Below are positions 6,393 to 14,106 of a stretch of 34,677 bases of DNA, piece after piece. Where the stretch lies: positions 4,679 to 39,355 of the forward strand of contig DCGC01000040.1 in the NCBI GenBank assembly GCA_002315165.1. The letters run 5' to 3'. The notes beneath the pieces are model-generated. The model was not told the DNA's origin, did not search any database, and saw only the letters and a program-made list of their open reading frames with translations. Every line of letters starts with the position of its first letter. Positions within the stretch are counted from its first letter, which is position 1. The stretch is from Candidatus Saccharibacteria bacterium UBA1788 (lineage in GTDB: Bacteria; Patescibacteriota; Saccharimonadia; Saccharimonadales; Saccharimonadaceae). Both the position numbers and the translations under genes were made by a program.

Positions 6393-9300
6393 AGCAGAAA
6401 CAAAAAATGCTGATATCAACATTAACGGCTTTAGTCTTTAGTGTTATTGGAGTACTTGCCACCAGTCACAACACGTACGCCGCGCTCGCCTATACGGACG
6501 ATCAGCTTTATACGCTTTCAATTCTAAGTGGAGTAGAACAATGCTACCAAGCTGGCATTAAAGACAAAATACAGCTTTCAGAATTCGAAGATCTTACTAG
6601 TATTCTCAAACATCCAAACACAGAGATTAATATACCTACCCATATAGGTAACACGGTAACGAGGGGTGATATTAACGACCTCACCTGCAAACAAGCTATC
6701 AAAGGTTATAATGCTGGTGAATCTAAAAACTCAGCAAAAGGTTTTAATCAGCTAATTAAAAAGATCACCCATCCCGAAGACGCCGGTTACAAATTAACCA
6801 AGAAGACTGACTCAAGTAGTGATAGTAAAACAGAGAAAATTGCAATTTCCGACTATACTGGCAATACGAGCCGAAAAACGGTTAAGTTTAGTGGAAATGT
6901 AGAAATATCCAATGGCGGCACCAGTAGTGCGAATTCAGCAGGAGCAATAACAGCCACTTATAACTCGACCAAAATCGCCAGCGTAAGAGGCCAGCGCTCA
7001 ATAGTTACTTTTCATTGCGCAGAGAACAGTACCATCGGTAACGCATATAATGAAACCTTTGACATCACGTATCAAGGAGGCTACGATAACCTTAAGAGCA
7101 GGCTCTACGAATTTGCTACGGGATGTATCCATAGTAATTTTTCTAATCATTTTGGTAATGACTATAATGCGGTAGACGTGACAATTTCGGAAGCTAATAG
7201 TAATAGTAATGATTCTCAAGTCTCTAATTATACCCCAGGGGACAGTAACAGTATTACTGTCGCCACGATTGCGTTCGCAAAAAACAATATAGATGCTGAT
7301 GGCGCGTTGAGATGCACCAAGGACGGTGACCCGGCAACAACAACTAGCTGTCGCTTTGGTGTCAGCTCTAAGTATGCCCTATATTATCGCTATGTTCAGC
7401 AAAACGGGAACCTAACTATCCAGGAATGTAGTGAAACCAAAAACGCTAATGCCACCTACTCGCTTAAGAACGCAATAAACCAGTGGTGCGTTGTCGCTAT
7501 TGGTGACCAATATGTACTCGACGAATCTTACTCTATTGTTAATAGGAGTGGTCGCCTAGAAAGCGGAACTATGACCGACGTACTTGAATGGTTAAATAAC
7601 GAGGAATCCTATGAGTATCTTAAAGAAGCTGACTATGCGGAGTCGACGATCAGCGACAATGGTACTATTAAGGGTACTATTAGTTTGGACGAGCAAAAAG
7701 AAGCTTGTTACGACGGGGCTGGCACTTTCGGATGGCTCCTTTGCCCAGCAATCCAAGCCACCTCAGGCCTCGCCAGCGATATTTATGGCATGATAGAAAG
7801 GGATTATCTTAAAATCGATACGAGTTCGCTGTTTGACCTTAATGGTGCTAATGGCGGGGTAGCTTATAATGCATGGGATACTGTCCGCAATATCGCCAAT
7901 ATTGTCTTTGCGATATTCATCCTAGTGATTATATTCTCGCAGCTTACTGGCGTCGGAATCGATAACTACGGTATAAAACGCGTACTTCCTCGCATCATTA
8001 TTGCTGCTATCCTCGTTAACGCTAGCTGGTTTATCTGCCGCATCGCAATAGACTTAAGCAACGTAGTTGGCCTTAGCCTTGGCGATATTATCAACCCAGG
8101 AGTAATCGAAATAGATGCGTCCGTAGCCGATATGGCGGCAGACAAACTCTCTGTATATTCTAGTTATGTTGTTACCTTTGGTGGAGCAAGCGCGATTGGT
8201 CTCATAGCTTTGTTTATTAACCCAGGCTTAATTCTTTCTGTTTTGCTTGCACTCTTGGTAGTAGTTTTTGCCGTGATTTTCTTCTGGCTCATCCTTGTCG
8301 CTCGCGAAGTTGTTGTTGTTCTTCTTATCATTCTCGCTCCGCTCGCCTTTGTTTGCTTCCTCTTCCCAAACACCGAGAAGCTATTTAAGCGCTGGCTTAA
8401 AATTGCCGAAGCCGCAATCATTCTTTATCCACTTTGTACGCTTGTTGTTAGCGGTGGTCGACTTGTCGGGGCAATCATGGCCGAACAAGCAAACGCATAT
8501 ACTGCCAGTATTATTTCCACGTTTGGTTTTCTAGAAAAAGGCAAAGGCATGCGCCTCGCCGCTATGCTTGTCCAAGTTATTCCATACTTCTTTATTCCTA
8601 TGCTACTTAAAAATTCAATGGCCGGACTTGGCAACCTTGGCGCTAAAATTTCCGGTCTTGGCAGCCGCCTCGGACGCGGACTCTCCGGGAGCATCAGAAA
8701 GTCTGATGGTTTTCAGAACGCGCAAGAACGTTCACTTGAGCGTAAAAACCGTATTAGGGCAGGCTTGGACAAAGACGGCAATATTGCAACCGGAAAACGC
8801 GCTAGGTTTGCACAAATCGCAGCTGGTGGCATAAGTAAACGCACTGTGGCTAAATCTAGAAACGCTTATCTAAAAACCCAGGATGAAAAATATAAATATG
8901 GACTTTTGGATGACCAAGACCACTTAGACGCAGCGAGAATCTCTCAAGAAAAAGCAGCCCAAAAGGCAGCTATGGCCGATCAGATGGTGCTTGTTAATGA
9001 TGCTACTAGAAACGGCGAGGTCGAAGAGGGAGATAATGGGTTATTCGCTATGTATGATGAAGCTATGAACTCAGGCAATACTACTCGTGCTAGGGCTATT
9101 GCGGAAATCGCAGGCCGTCGTAAAGATACCGCAGCTCATTTCTTGGAACACCATGACGAATTTGTTGCTAGCGACAAATTTACTGGCGACAAAGGAATTA
9201 CTGCTGATGTAATGAAGCAAATTGCTACTGGTGATGGTGCGAAAAACTTCCGTGCCGCCGATGGCGTTCGCTTTGAGTATGCTTCTCAATACAACAAGGG

Positions 9301-9676
9301 AGCTACGGAGGCATCTTTCGAAGAGTGGCGACAGAGCGGCGATAATGTAAGTACTGCTATTGAGCACAATATTACTAGTGGTGCTGAACTATATGGTCAA
9401 AAGAATAGTAGTATCGGTAAGCTCGCAGAAGATGTGGCTGCTGGCAAAGTATCAGAGACACAGCTTAGGCAGCTTAGAAGGTCTATTGATAGTACGAAAA
9501 GCGAACAATTCCAAGCAATGCACGGAGATGCGACTAAAGATGTTAACGTTGGTAAACTCGACAGTGCTGTACGTGAGCAGATTGCTAAGATTGATGCCGA
9601 GAGGGCCAGGCAAAACGAAGCGGCAGCTCGGAGCACCGAAGAATATTGGAAAGATCAAGGAATGTTTGATACCTAG
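6389..9676 (+). CDS. VirB6/TrbL-like polytopic membrane protein with large outer and cytoplasmic domains
   Basis: A 1095-residue protein. A signal peptide (1-31) is followed by an outer domain of about 465 residues rich in Ser, Asn and Thr with scattered Cys. The membrane core runs from about 500 to 745, with helices near 500-522, 533-556, 600-620, 622-660, 674-697 and 722-745. The segment with ILAPLAFVCFLFPNTEKLFKRW is typical of VirB6/TrbL channel proteins of type IV secretion systems. The last 350 residues are charged, largely helical and probably cytoplasmic. Family assignment rests on the membrane-core pattern, not on a full match. It is cotranscribed with the bitopic protein at 5574. 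A transport or attachment machine in the envelope is likely, but no VirB4 is in view. Confidence 0.82.
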   Translation: MKQKQKMLISTLTALVFSVIGVLATSHNTYAALAYTDDQLYTLSILSGVEQCYQAGIKDKIQLSEFEDLTSILKHPNTEINIPTHIGNTVTRGDINDLTCKQAIKGYNAGESKNSAKGFNQLIKKITHPEDAGYKLTKKTDSSSDSKTEKIAISDYTGNTSRKTVKFSGNVEISNGGTSSANSAGAITATYNSTKIASVRGQRSIVTFHCAENSTIGNAYNETFDITYQGGYDNLKSRLYEFATGCIHSNFSNHFGNDYNAVDVTISEANSNSNDSQVSNYTPGDSNSITVATIAFAKNNIDADGALRCTKDGDPATTTSCRFGVSSKYALYYRYVQQNGNLTIQECSETKNANATYSLKNAINQWCVVAIGDQYVLDESYSIVNRSGRLESGTMTDVLEWLNNEESYEYLKEADYAESTISDNGTIKGTISLDEQKEACYDGAGTFGWLLCPAIQATSGLASDIYGMIERDYLKIDTSSLFDLNGANGGVAYNAWDTVRNIANIVFAIFILVIIFSQLTGVGIDNYGIKRVLPRIIIAAILVNASWFICRIAIDLSNVVGLSLGDIINPGVIEIDASVADMAADKLSVYSSYVVTFGGASAIGLIALFINPGLILSVLLALLVVVFAVIFFWLILVAREVVVVLLIILAPLAFVCFLFPNTEKLFKRWLKIAEAAIILYPLCTLVVSGGRLVGAIMAEQANAYTASIISTFGFLEKGKGMRLAAMLVQVIPYFFIPMLLKNSMAGLGNLGAKISGLGSRLGRGLSGSIRKSDGFQNAQERSLERKNRIRAGLDKDGNIATGKRARFAQIAAGGISKRTVAKSRNAYLKTQDEKYKYGLLDDQDHLDAARISQEKAAQKAAMADQMVLVNDATRNGEVEEGDNGLFAMYDEAMNSGNTTRARAIAEIAGRRKDTAAHFLEHHDEFVASDKFTGDKGITADVMKQIATGDGAKNFRAADGVRFEYASQYNKGATEASFEEWRQSGDNVSTAIEHNITSGAELYGQKNSSIGKLAEDVAAGKVSETQLRQLRRSIDSTKSEQFQAMHGDATKDVNVGKLDSAVREQIAKIDAERARQNEAAARSTEEYWKDQGMFDT

Positions 9677-9679
9677 CAT

Positions 9680-9706
9680 AAAACTCCCCCATATGGGGGA
9701 GTTTTT
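9680..9706. terminator. Bidirectional terminator between convergent genes
   Basis: AAAACTCCCCC and GGGGGAGTTTTT pair around ATAT. T-runs lie on both strands, so it can stop both the VirB6-like gene (plus) and folD (minus). Confidence 0.92.
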
Positions 9707-9718
9707 GCTGTAAAGAAA

Positions 9719-10519
9719 TTATTTTTTAGAATTTGCCGCGTTCAATACGTTCTCAAATAATACCGAAACCGTCAGCGGCCCCACTCCGCCAATTTTGGGC
9801 GTTATTGCTGCTAAGTCGTTGCGCTCGCGAATCTCGTCATTTATATCTCCGACTAGAATTCCGTTCTCGCTTGCCGTCCCAGCATCCACCACGACAGCCC
9901 CACTACGAACCATCTCGTTAGTAATCAAATGCGGATTACCCGTAGCCGTAATAATTACGTCAAAGTTCTTCAGCTCGCTAAAGTCACTCCCCCGATGGAA
10001 CACTTCAACGTTGAGCTCGGAGTTTGTAAACATCTTGATGAGTGGCGCCCCGACCAATCTTCCTCGCCCAACAATGGCGATTTTCTTATCTTCCAGTTCA
10101 ACCCCATACCCAGCAAGCAACCAATTTATAGCCGTCGCTGTTGCACTGTCATATTTTCCATTGCCGGACAAGCCGTCAACATCTTTTTCTGGAGCAATCA
10201 GTTTTACGACTTCGTCAGTGTTATCAGTATTCTTTAGTGGTAATTGCACAATAATGCCAGAAATGCTATCATCTGCGTTGCCTCGCAGAATCGCTTCCTT
10301 GATTTTTTCTTCCCCCTCAGCAAAGCAGTCTTCGACGACGACTCCGATATCTTCACCATATTGGCATTTCAAATTAACGTATTTAGTTATGACCGGATTA
10401 TCGCTGTCGCGAATGATTAATAATTTTGCCGGCTTTTTCCTAGCCCTTAAGCCGCCAGCTAAGCAGCGTTGGCGCTCTTTAATATATCCGGCCAATTCTT
10501 TTCCATTTAAACTCTTCAT
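9719..10519 (-). CDS. folD: Bifunctional methylenetetrahydrofolate dehydrogenase / methenyltetrahydrofolate cyclohydrolase
   Basis: A 266-residue cytoplasmic enzyme of one-carbon metabolism. It oxidises 5,10-methylene-THF with NADP and hydrolyses the product to 10-formyl-THF. The family's YxxxK catalytic motif appears as YVNLK, followed by the substrate loop GIIVQLPLK and the PEKDVDGLSG signature. The nucleotide loop reads GRGRLVG instead of the usual GRSxxVG. The C-terminus carries TPKIGGVGPLTVSVLFEN, close to the family's TPVPGGVGPMT. It is slightly shorter than usual (about 280-300). The ATG overlaps the stop of murB by one base, so it is translated behind murB from one message. Confidence 0.95.
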   Translation of the reverse strand: MKSLNGKELAGYIKERQRCLAGGLRARKKPAKLLIIRDSDNPVITKYVNLKCQYGEDIGVVVEDCFAEGEEKIKEAILRGNADDSISGIIVQLPLKNTDNTDEVVKLIAPEKDVDGLSGNGKYDSATATAINWLLAGYGVELEDKKIAIVGRGRLVGAPLIKMFTNSELNVEVFHRGSDFSELKNFDVIITATGNPHLITNEMVRSGAVVVDAGTASENGILVGDINDEIRERNDLAAITPKIGGVGPLTVSVLFENVLNAANSKK

Positions 10520-11538
10520 TATTTTATCTCCACCGGCTCTTGCTCTAGCTCGACATTAAATCTATCTCTTATGATTTTTCTAATTTCTTCTCGTGCCGCC
10601 GCCAAATCGCTATAACTTTTTGCTGATTCGTTCATTAGCACTAGCGCCGCCTTGTCATTAACGGTCATTCCATGAAAGGTTTTTCCTTTAAGTCCGGCTT
10701 CTTCGATTAGCCACCCAGAATTTACTTTATTGCCAGCTTCGCTTTGCCAGATTCTTGCACCCATAGCCTCCAACTCCGCGGCTTTTTTATCGTCAACATA
10801 AATATTTTTAAAGAAACTACCCGAACTTGCAATTTCTTGTGGATCAGGTAATTTTTCTGCGCGAATCAAAGATACTATTTTACGAATATTGCTTGGAGAA
10901 AAATCGGTTACGTTGTTTTTGTCGATATAATTTTGTAGCGACGTATAAAACGGCGGCTCTAGAGTTTTGTTTTTAGAAACTCTAACAGTCACAGCAATAA
11001 TAAAATAACGGCCCTTATCTTCTCCATAGTTAAAAATTGATTTACGATAATCGAAATTCATTTCTGATTTTGGGATAGTCACTATTTTATTGGTCAACGA
11101 ATCGAAAGCTTCGACGTTCTCTAATACTTGCGCAATATCTTGCCCATATGCACCGATATTTTGAACCGGAGCCGCCCCTAAACTACCAGGAATTTTAGAC
11201 AATGCCTCAATCCCAGACAAATCTCGCTTAGTTGTAAATTCCACAAAATCATCCCAAACTTCTCCGCCCATTCCGCGCACAAAAGTTTCGGTCTCGGTCT
11301 CTCCAATAATTTCAATCCCGCGCAGTTTGTTTAGAAGAATCACTCCATCAAAACCTTCATCAAGCCCAATTGAATTTGCCCCACCGCCCAAAATGAAAGT
11401 TTTTAGGCCTTTTTCCTTTGCAAAATTATAGGCAGAAATTATATCCTCGACTGCTGATATTTCTATAGTATATTTCGCGGCTCCACCCAATCGCATCGTG
11501 GTTAGATTAGAGATTAAAACATCTTCAAGTATTTTCAT
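10519..11538 (-). CDS. murB: UDP-N-acetylenolpyruvoylglucosamine reductase
   Basis: A 339-residue flavoenzyme that reduces UDP-GlcNAc-enolpyruvate to UDP-MurNAc with NADPH, in peptidoglycan synthesis. The FAD-binding region is visible (NLTTMRLGGAAKY near the start, then ILGGGANSIG). PVQNIGAYGQDI follows, as does the catalytic Ser loop (ASSGSFFKN). The length and the IGAYGQ region fit the E. coli-like type I form. The start at 11538 is supported by a -10 box ending 6 nt upstream on the minus strand, with no ribosome site, so the mRNA is predicted to be leaderless. It forms an operon with folD, which is a functionally unrelated pairing. Confidence 0.95.
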   Translation of the reverse strand: MKILEDVLISNLTTMRLGGAAKYTIEISAVEDIISAYNFAKEKGLKTFILGGGANSIGLDEGFDGVILLNKLRGIEIIGETETETFVRGMGGEVWDDFVEFTTKRDLSGIEALSKIPGSLGAAPVQNIGAYGQDIAQVLENVEAFDSLTNKIVTIPKSEMNFDYRKSIFNYGEDKGRYFIIAVTVRVSKNKTLEPPFYTSLQNYIDKNNVTDFSPSNIRKIVSLIRAEKLPDPQEIASSGSFFKNIYVDDKKAAELEAMGARIWQSEAGNKVNSGWLIEEAGLKGKTFHGMTVNDKAALVLMNESAKSYSDLAAAREEIRKIIRDRFNVELEQEPVEIK

Positions 11539-11544
11539 ATTCCA

Positions 11545-11568
11545 ATTATACCATTTTTATGGTATAAT
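11545..11568. promoter_or_regulatory. Palindromic divergent promoter (murB / tRNA-Lys)
   Basis: ATTATACCAT (11545-11554) and ATGGTATAAT (11559-11568) form a perfect 10-bp inverted repeat around TTTT. Each arm is itself an extended -10 box (TGGTATAAT) facing outwards, one to murB on the minus strand and one to the tRNA-Lys region on the plus strand. The two start regions are about 40 bp apart. Confidence 0.75.
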
Positions 11569-11576
11569 TCGTAAAG

Positions 11577-11656
11577 AATTCGGTCCGGTAGCTCAGTTGG
11601 CTTGTCCGAGGCGTTAGCCGAGTGGATCATAGTCAGCACGAGCTCTCGTGCATTAC
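11577..11656 (+). pseudogene. Degenerate duplicate of the tRNA-Lys 5' half
   Basis: Positions 11577-11600 repeat 11657-11680 exactly (24 nt, from AATTCGGTCC to CTCAGTTGG), 80 bp upstream of the real gene. The copy then carries a 34-nt stretch where the real tRNA has TTAG. It resumes with AGCACGAGC and ends in a perfect hairpin (GCACGAG/CTCGTGC). It has no T-arm or 3' acceptor strand. It lies between the promoter and the real tRNA, so it should be transcribed as a leader. Confidence 0.7.
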
Positions 11657-11661
11657 AATTC

Positions 11662-11738
11662 GGTCCGGTAGCTCAGTTGGTTAGAGCACGAGCCTCTTAA
11701 GCTTGGTGTCGTGGGTTCGAGCCCCACCCGGATCACCA
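11662..11738 (+). tRNA. tRNA-Lys (CTT)
   Basis: The acceptor stem is GGTCCGG/CCGGATC with one G-T pair. The anticodon stem is CGAGC/GCTTG around CTCTTAA, giving anticodon CTT. The T-arm is GTGGG/CCCAC, and CCA is encoded. Its transcript starts about 87 nt upstream and includes a partial copy of the tRNA. Confidence 0.92.
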
Positions 11739-11748
11739 TAACTCCATT

Positions 11749-11770
11749 AGAGCCAAGCGGCTCTTTTTTT
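11749..11770 (+). terminator. Rho-independent terminator after tRNA-Lys
   Basis: AGAGCC/GGCTCT around AAGC, followed by seven T. Confidence 0.9.
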
Positions 11771-11814
11771 ATTACTTTCAGTTTAATTTCAGCTCTAGTC
11801 TCTATACTATAAGC

Positions 11815-11820
11815 TATAAT
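11815..11820 (+). promoter_or_regulatory. -10 box of the two-component system
   Basis: TATAAT preceded by AAGC. It ends 14 nt before the ATG, which leaves a very short leader (about 7 nt) overlapping AGGGAG. The gene therefore sits on the border between leaderless and normally led. Confidence 0.55.
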
Positions 11821-11834
11821 ATAGGGAGAATATT

Positions 11835-12494
11835 ATGAAAGTTTTATACGTAGAAGACGCTCAATTTCTAGCTACGGCCGTCAAATCAAATTTAGAAAAA
11901 CAGGGAATCTCGACCGACCTTGCTTTTGATGGGCGTGACGGCCTAGATAAGGCTCTCAAAAACATTTATGACTGTGTTATTCTTGACATCATGCTCCCAA
12001 AAATGTCTGGCACCGACATTCTTAAACGTATGCGCGCCAAAAACGTCACGACTCCAGTTATCATGCTTTCCGCTCTCCACGAAGTGGAATCAAAAGTTGC
12101 CAATCTAGATAATGGCGCCGATGATTATCTTGCTAAACCATTCAAGACCGTCGAATTGGTCGCCCGCATTAAAGCTCTTTTGCGTCGCCCTCCAGTCAAA
12201 AAATATTCAAAACTCGTTTTTAGCGATTTAACCTTTGACGAAACATCAATGACTCTCAACGGTGAACAATTAACTGCCAAAGAAAGTAAAATCATCGTTG
12301 AGCTTTTGCGCACCCCAGAAGCCATTGTTAATAAAGAATATTTGCTCGCTAAAGTTTGGGGTGACGATGGGGCTGGTGAAGCCAACTATATCGAAACTTA
12401 CGTTTCGCGCATCCGTAAAATACTTAAAAAAGTTAAAAGCAACGTAAATATCAAAGCAGTCCGAGGCCTAGGATATAAAATAACGGAAAAATAG
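11835..12494 (+). CDS. OmpR/PhoB-family response regulator
   Basis: A 219-residue DNA-binding regulator. The receiver domain (1-115) has the acidic pocket E7-D8, the phosphoacceptor D51 (CVILDIMLP), S79 and K101 (YLAKPF). The C-terminal winged helix (about 125-217) has the family's ESKIIVELLRTPEAIVNKEYLLAKVW and YVSRIRKILKK segments. It is followed after one base by its histidine kinase. The kinase gene in turn overlaps a convergent ABC exporter operon, which is a plausible target, as in many peptide-stress systems. The target is an inference from position. Confidence 0.94.
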   Translation: MKVLYVEDAQFLATAVKSNLEKQGISTDLAFDGRDGLDKALKNIYDCVILDIMLPKMSGTDILKRMRAKNVTTPVIMLSALHEVESKVANLDNGADDYLAKPFKTVELVARIKALLRRPPVKKYSKLVFSDLTFDETSMTLNGEQLTAKESKIIVELLRTPEAIVNKEYLLAKVWGDDGAGEANYIETYVSRIRKILKKVKSNVNIKAVRGLGYKITEK

Positions 12495-12495
12495 A

Positions 12496-13434
12496 ATGTT
12501 CAAAAAACTCCAAAATAGAATTATTCTCATCACTATGACCATCACTAGCGTGGTATTACTCCTTGCTGATTTTAGTATTGCACTATCAATGTCTATCGCT
12601 CGACCCGAACCAACTCCTGAATTTGGAGCGGAAACTTTTCTTGGGCAGGGCGAAAATATTCGCGCTGAACTTTCTTATCATATCCAGCTCGATCGCAAAG
12701 AGGGGAACGACCGACTTTATGCGTCTTTAATCATTGTTAATATCGCAATCGAATTAATCGTCTTCTTGCTAGTTCGTAATCTATCTGGAAAAGTTATCGA
12801 GCCAGTCAAAGATTCTTATGACAAACAAAAGACCTTTATCGCCAATGCTTCGCATGAATTAAAAACTCCGCTTGCCGTAATCCAGGCTAATGTCGAAGCG
12901 CTAGAAGTTGATAATAGCAATCAACAATGGAAAAACAATATTGAAACCGAAATCGACCATGCTAGTCGGCTCGTCTCCGACCTATTGAACTTAGCCAAAA
13001 TGGATGCCGGAACGACCGAAAAAAATAAACCAACAAAATTTGATCTTAATCTAGAATTAAAAAATCATATAGAAATTTTTAAACCAAAATTTGCTGGCCA
13101 AATTATCTTCAAGCCAAGTAGGCAGCGTGAATATTTTTTACCAAAACAAAATTTTATGCAAATCGTTGATATTTTATTAGACAATGCGACTAAATATGGC
13201 GATAAAAAAATTAACGTCATTCTTACGGAAAATAGTCTAACCATAAAAAATGACGGAACAACCATTGATAAAAATGATATCTCTAAAATTTTTGACCGTT
13301 TCTATCAAGCCGATAAAACAAAAGAAGGTTCCGGTCTTGGTTTAGCAATTGCAAAATCACTTTGTGACATAAATGGCTGGCAAATTTCTTGCGAAGCTGC
13401 CAGCCATTCTAGCAAATTTATTATTAATTTCTAG
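12496..13434 (+). CDS. Sensor histidine kinase
   Basis: A 312-residue membrane kinase. Helix 1 (about 8-32) and helix 2 (about 76-94) enclose an outer loop of only about 43 residues, too small for a large ligand-binding domain. The H-box is FIANASHELKTPLAVIQ with H120. The N-box is DILLDNATKYGD. The F/G2 boxes read IFDRFYQADKTKEGSGLGLAIAKSL. It phosphorylates the regulator encoded one base upstream. The short sensor loop resembles intramembrane-sensing kinases that work with ABC exporters. Its last four bases overlap the end of the ABC ATPase gene on the other strand. Confidence 0.93.
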   Translation: MFKKLQNRIILITMTITSVVLLLADFSIALSMSIARPEPTPEFGAETFLGQGENIRAELSYHIQLDRKEGNDRLYASLIIVNIAIELIVFLLVRNLSGKVIEPVKDSYDKQKTFIANASHELKTPLAVIQANVEALEVDNSNQQWKNNIETEIDHASRLVSDLLNLAKMDAGTTEKNKPTKFDLNLELKNHIEIFKPKFAGQIIFKPSRQREYFLPKQNFMQIVDILLDNATKYGDKKINVILTENSLTIKNDGTTIDKNDISKIFDRFYQADKTKEGSGLGLAIAKSLCDINGWQISCEAASHSSKFIINF

Positions 13435-14105
13435 GCGGATTCTAATTTCCCTCGCGACAATCTTAGAACTTTGTCTGCATGACTTGCGACTTGGCGAGAG
13501 TGAGTTACGATAATTACGATTTTATTTTCCTTGTGTGCAAGATCTTGAAAAATTTTGATAATCTTTTCCTCAGTGTCCTCGTCTAGATTCCCAGTCGGTT
13601 CGTCTCCTACGATAATCGGCGTGTCGCTAGCTAAAGCTCTAGCAATAGCAACTCTCTGCTGCTGCCCGCCAGATAATTTATTGACAAGCCTTTTTGAAGT
13701 TGATTCGTCCAACCCTACTTTTTCAAGATATTTTAGCGCTGTATTTTTTTGTGTCGATTCCTTAGTGCCTTCCTTTGCGAAATCGATAGCAACCTGCACA
13801 TTTTCTTCAGCTGTCATATATTTAATCAAATTAAAAGACTGGAAAATCACGTTCACATAATGCAGCCGAAATTCATTTAAACCTATATCTTTAATTGACT
13901 TATCGTTATAACTGATATCACCATCTTGAATTTGGTCGAGCGCCGAAAGCAGTGAGAGTAAGGTTGTTTTTCCAGACCCGGACTCTCCCTTAATGGCGTA
14001 AAACTTTCCAGTCTTAAACGTCGCATTGATATTTTTTAATACGTGTACTGGCTCGGCTTGATTCGTGTAAGTAAAATTCAATTTTTCAATTTTTAGTTCG
14101 CCCAT
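13431..14105 (-). CDS. ABC transporter ATP-binding protein, MacB/LolD type
   Basis: A 224-residue ATPase. Walker A is GESGSGKTT, the signature is LSGGQQQRVAIARAL, Walker B ends IIVGDEPTGNLD, and the switch His is in VTHS. The DEPTGNLD phrase is typical of the MacB/LolD/FtsE class, which powers four-helix permeases that extrude or release substrates rather than importing them. It starts one base after the permease stop, so the two form an operon. The 3' end overlaps the histidine kinase by 4 nt (13431-13434). Substrate unknown; peptides or lipoproteins are usual for the class. Confidence 0.94.
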   Translation of the reverse strand: MGELKIEKLNFTYTNQAEPVHVLKNINATFKTGKFYAIKGESGSGKTTLLSLLSALDQIQDGDISYNDKSIKDIGLNEFRLHYVNVIFQSFNLIKYMTAEENVQVAIDFAKEGTKESTQKNTALKYLEKVGLDESTSKRLVNKLSGGQQQRVAIARALASDTPIIVGDEPTGNLDEDTEEKIIKIFQDLAHKENKIVIIVTHSRQVASHADKVLRLSRGKLESA

Positions 14106-14106
14106 A

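Noticed and set aside
9795..10559. 254-residue ORF antisense to folD
   Set aside because: It is a shadow of folD with Ser/Leu/Pro-rich low-information sequence; both enzymes on the minus strand are unambiguous.
11577..11656. Second functional tRNA upstream of tRNA-Lys
   Set aside because: Only the 5' strand and part of the anticodon 5' region are present; there is no T-arm and no 3' acceptor strand, so no cloverleaf can form.
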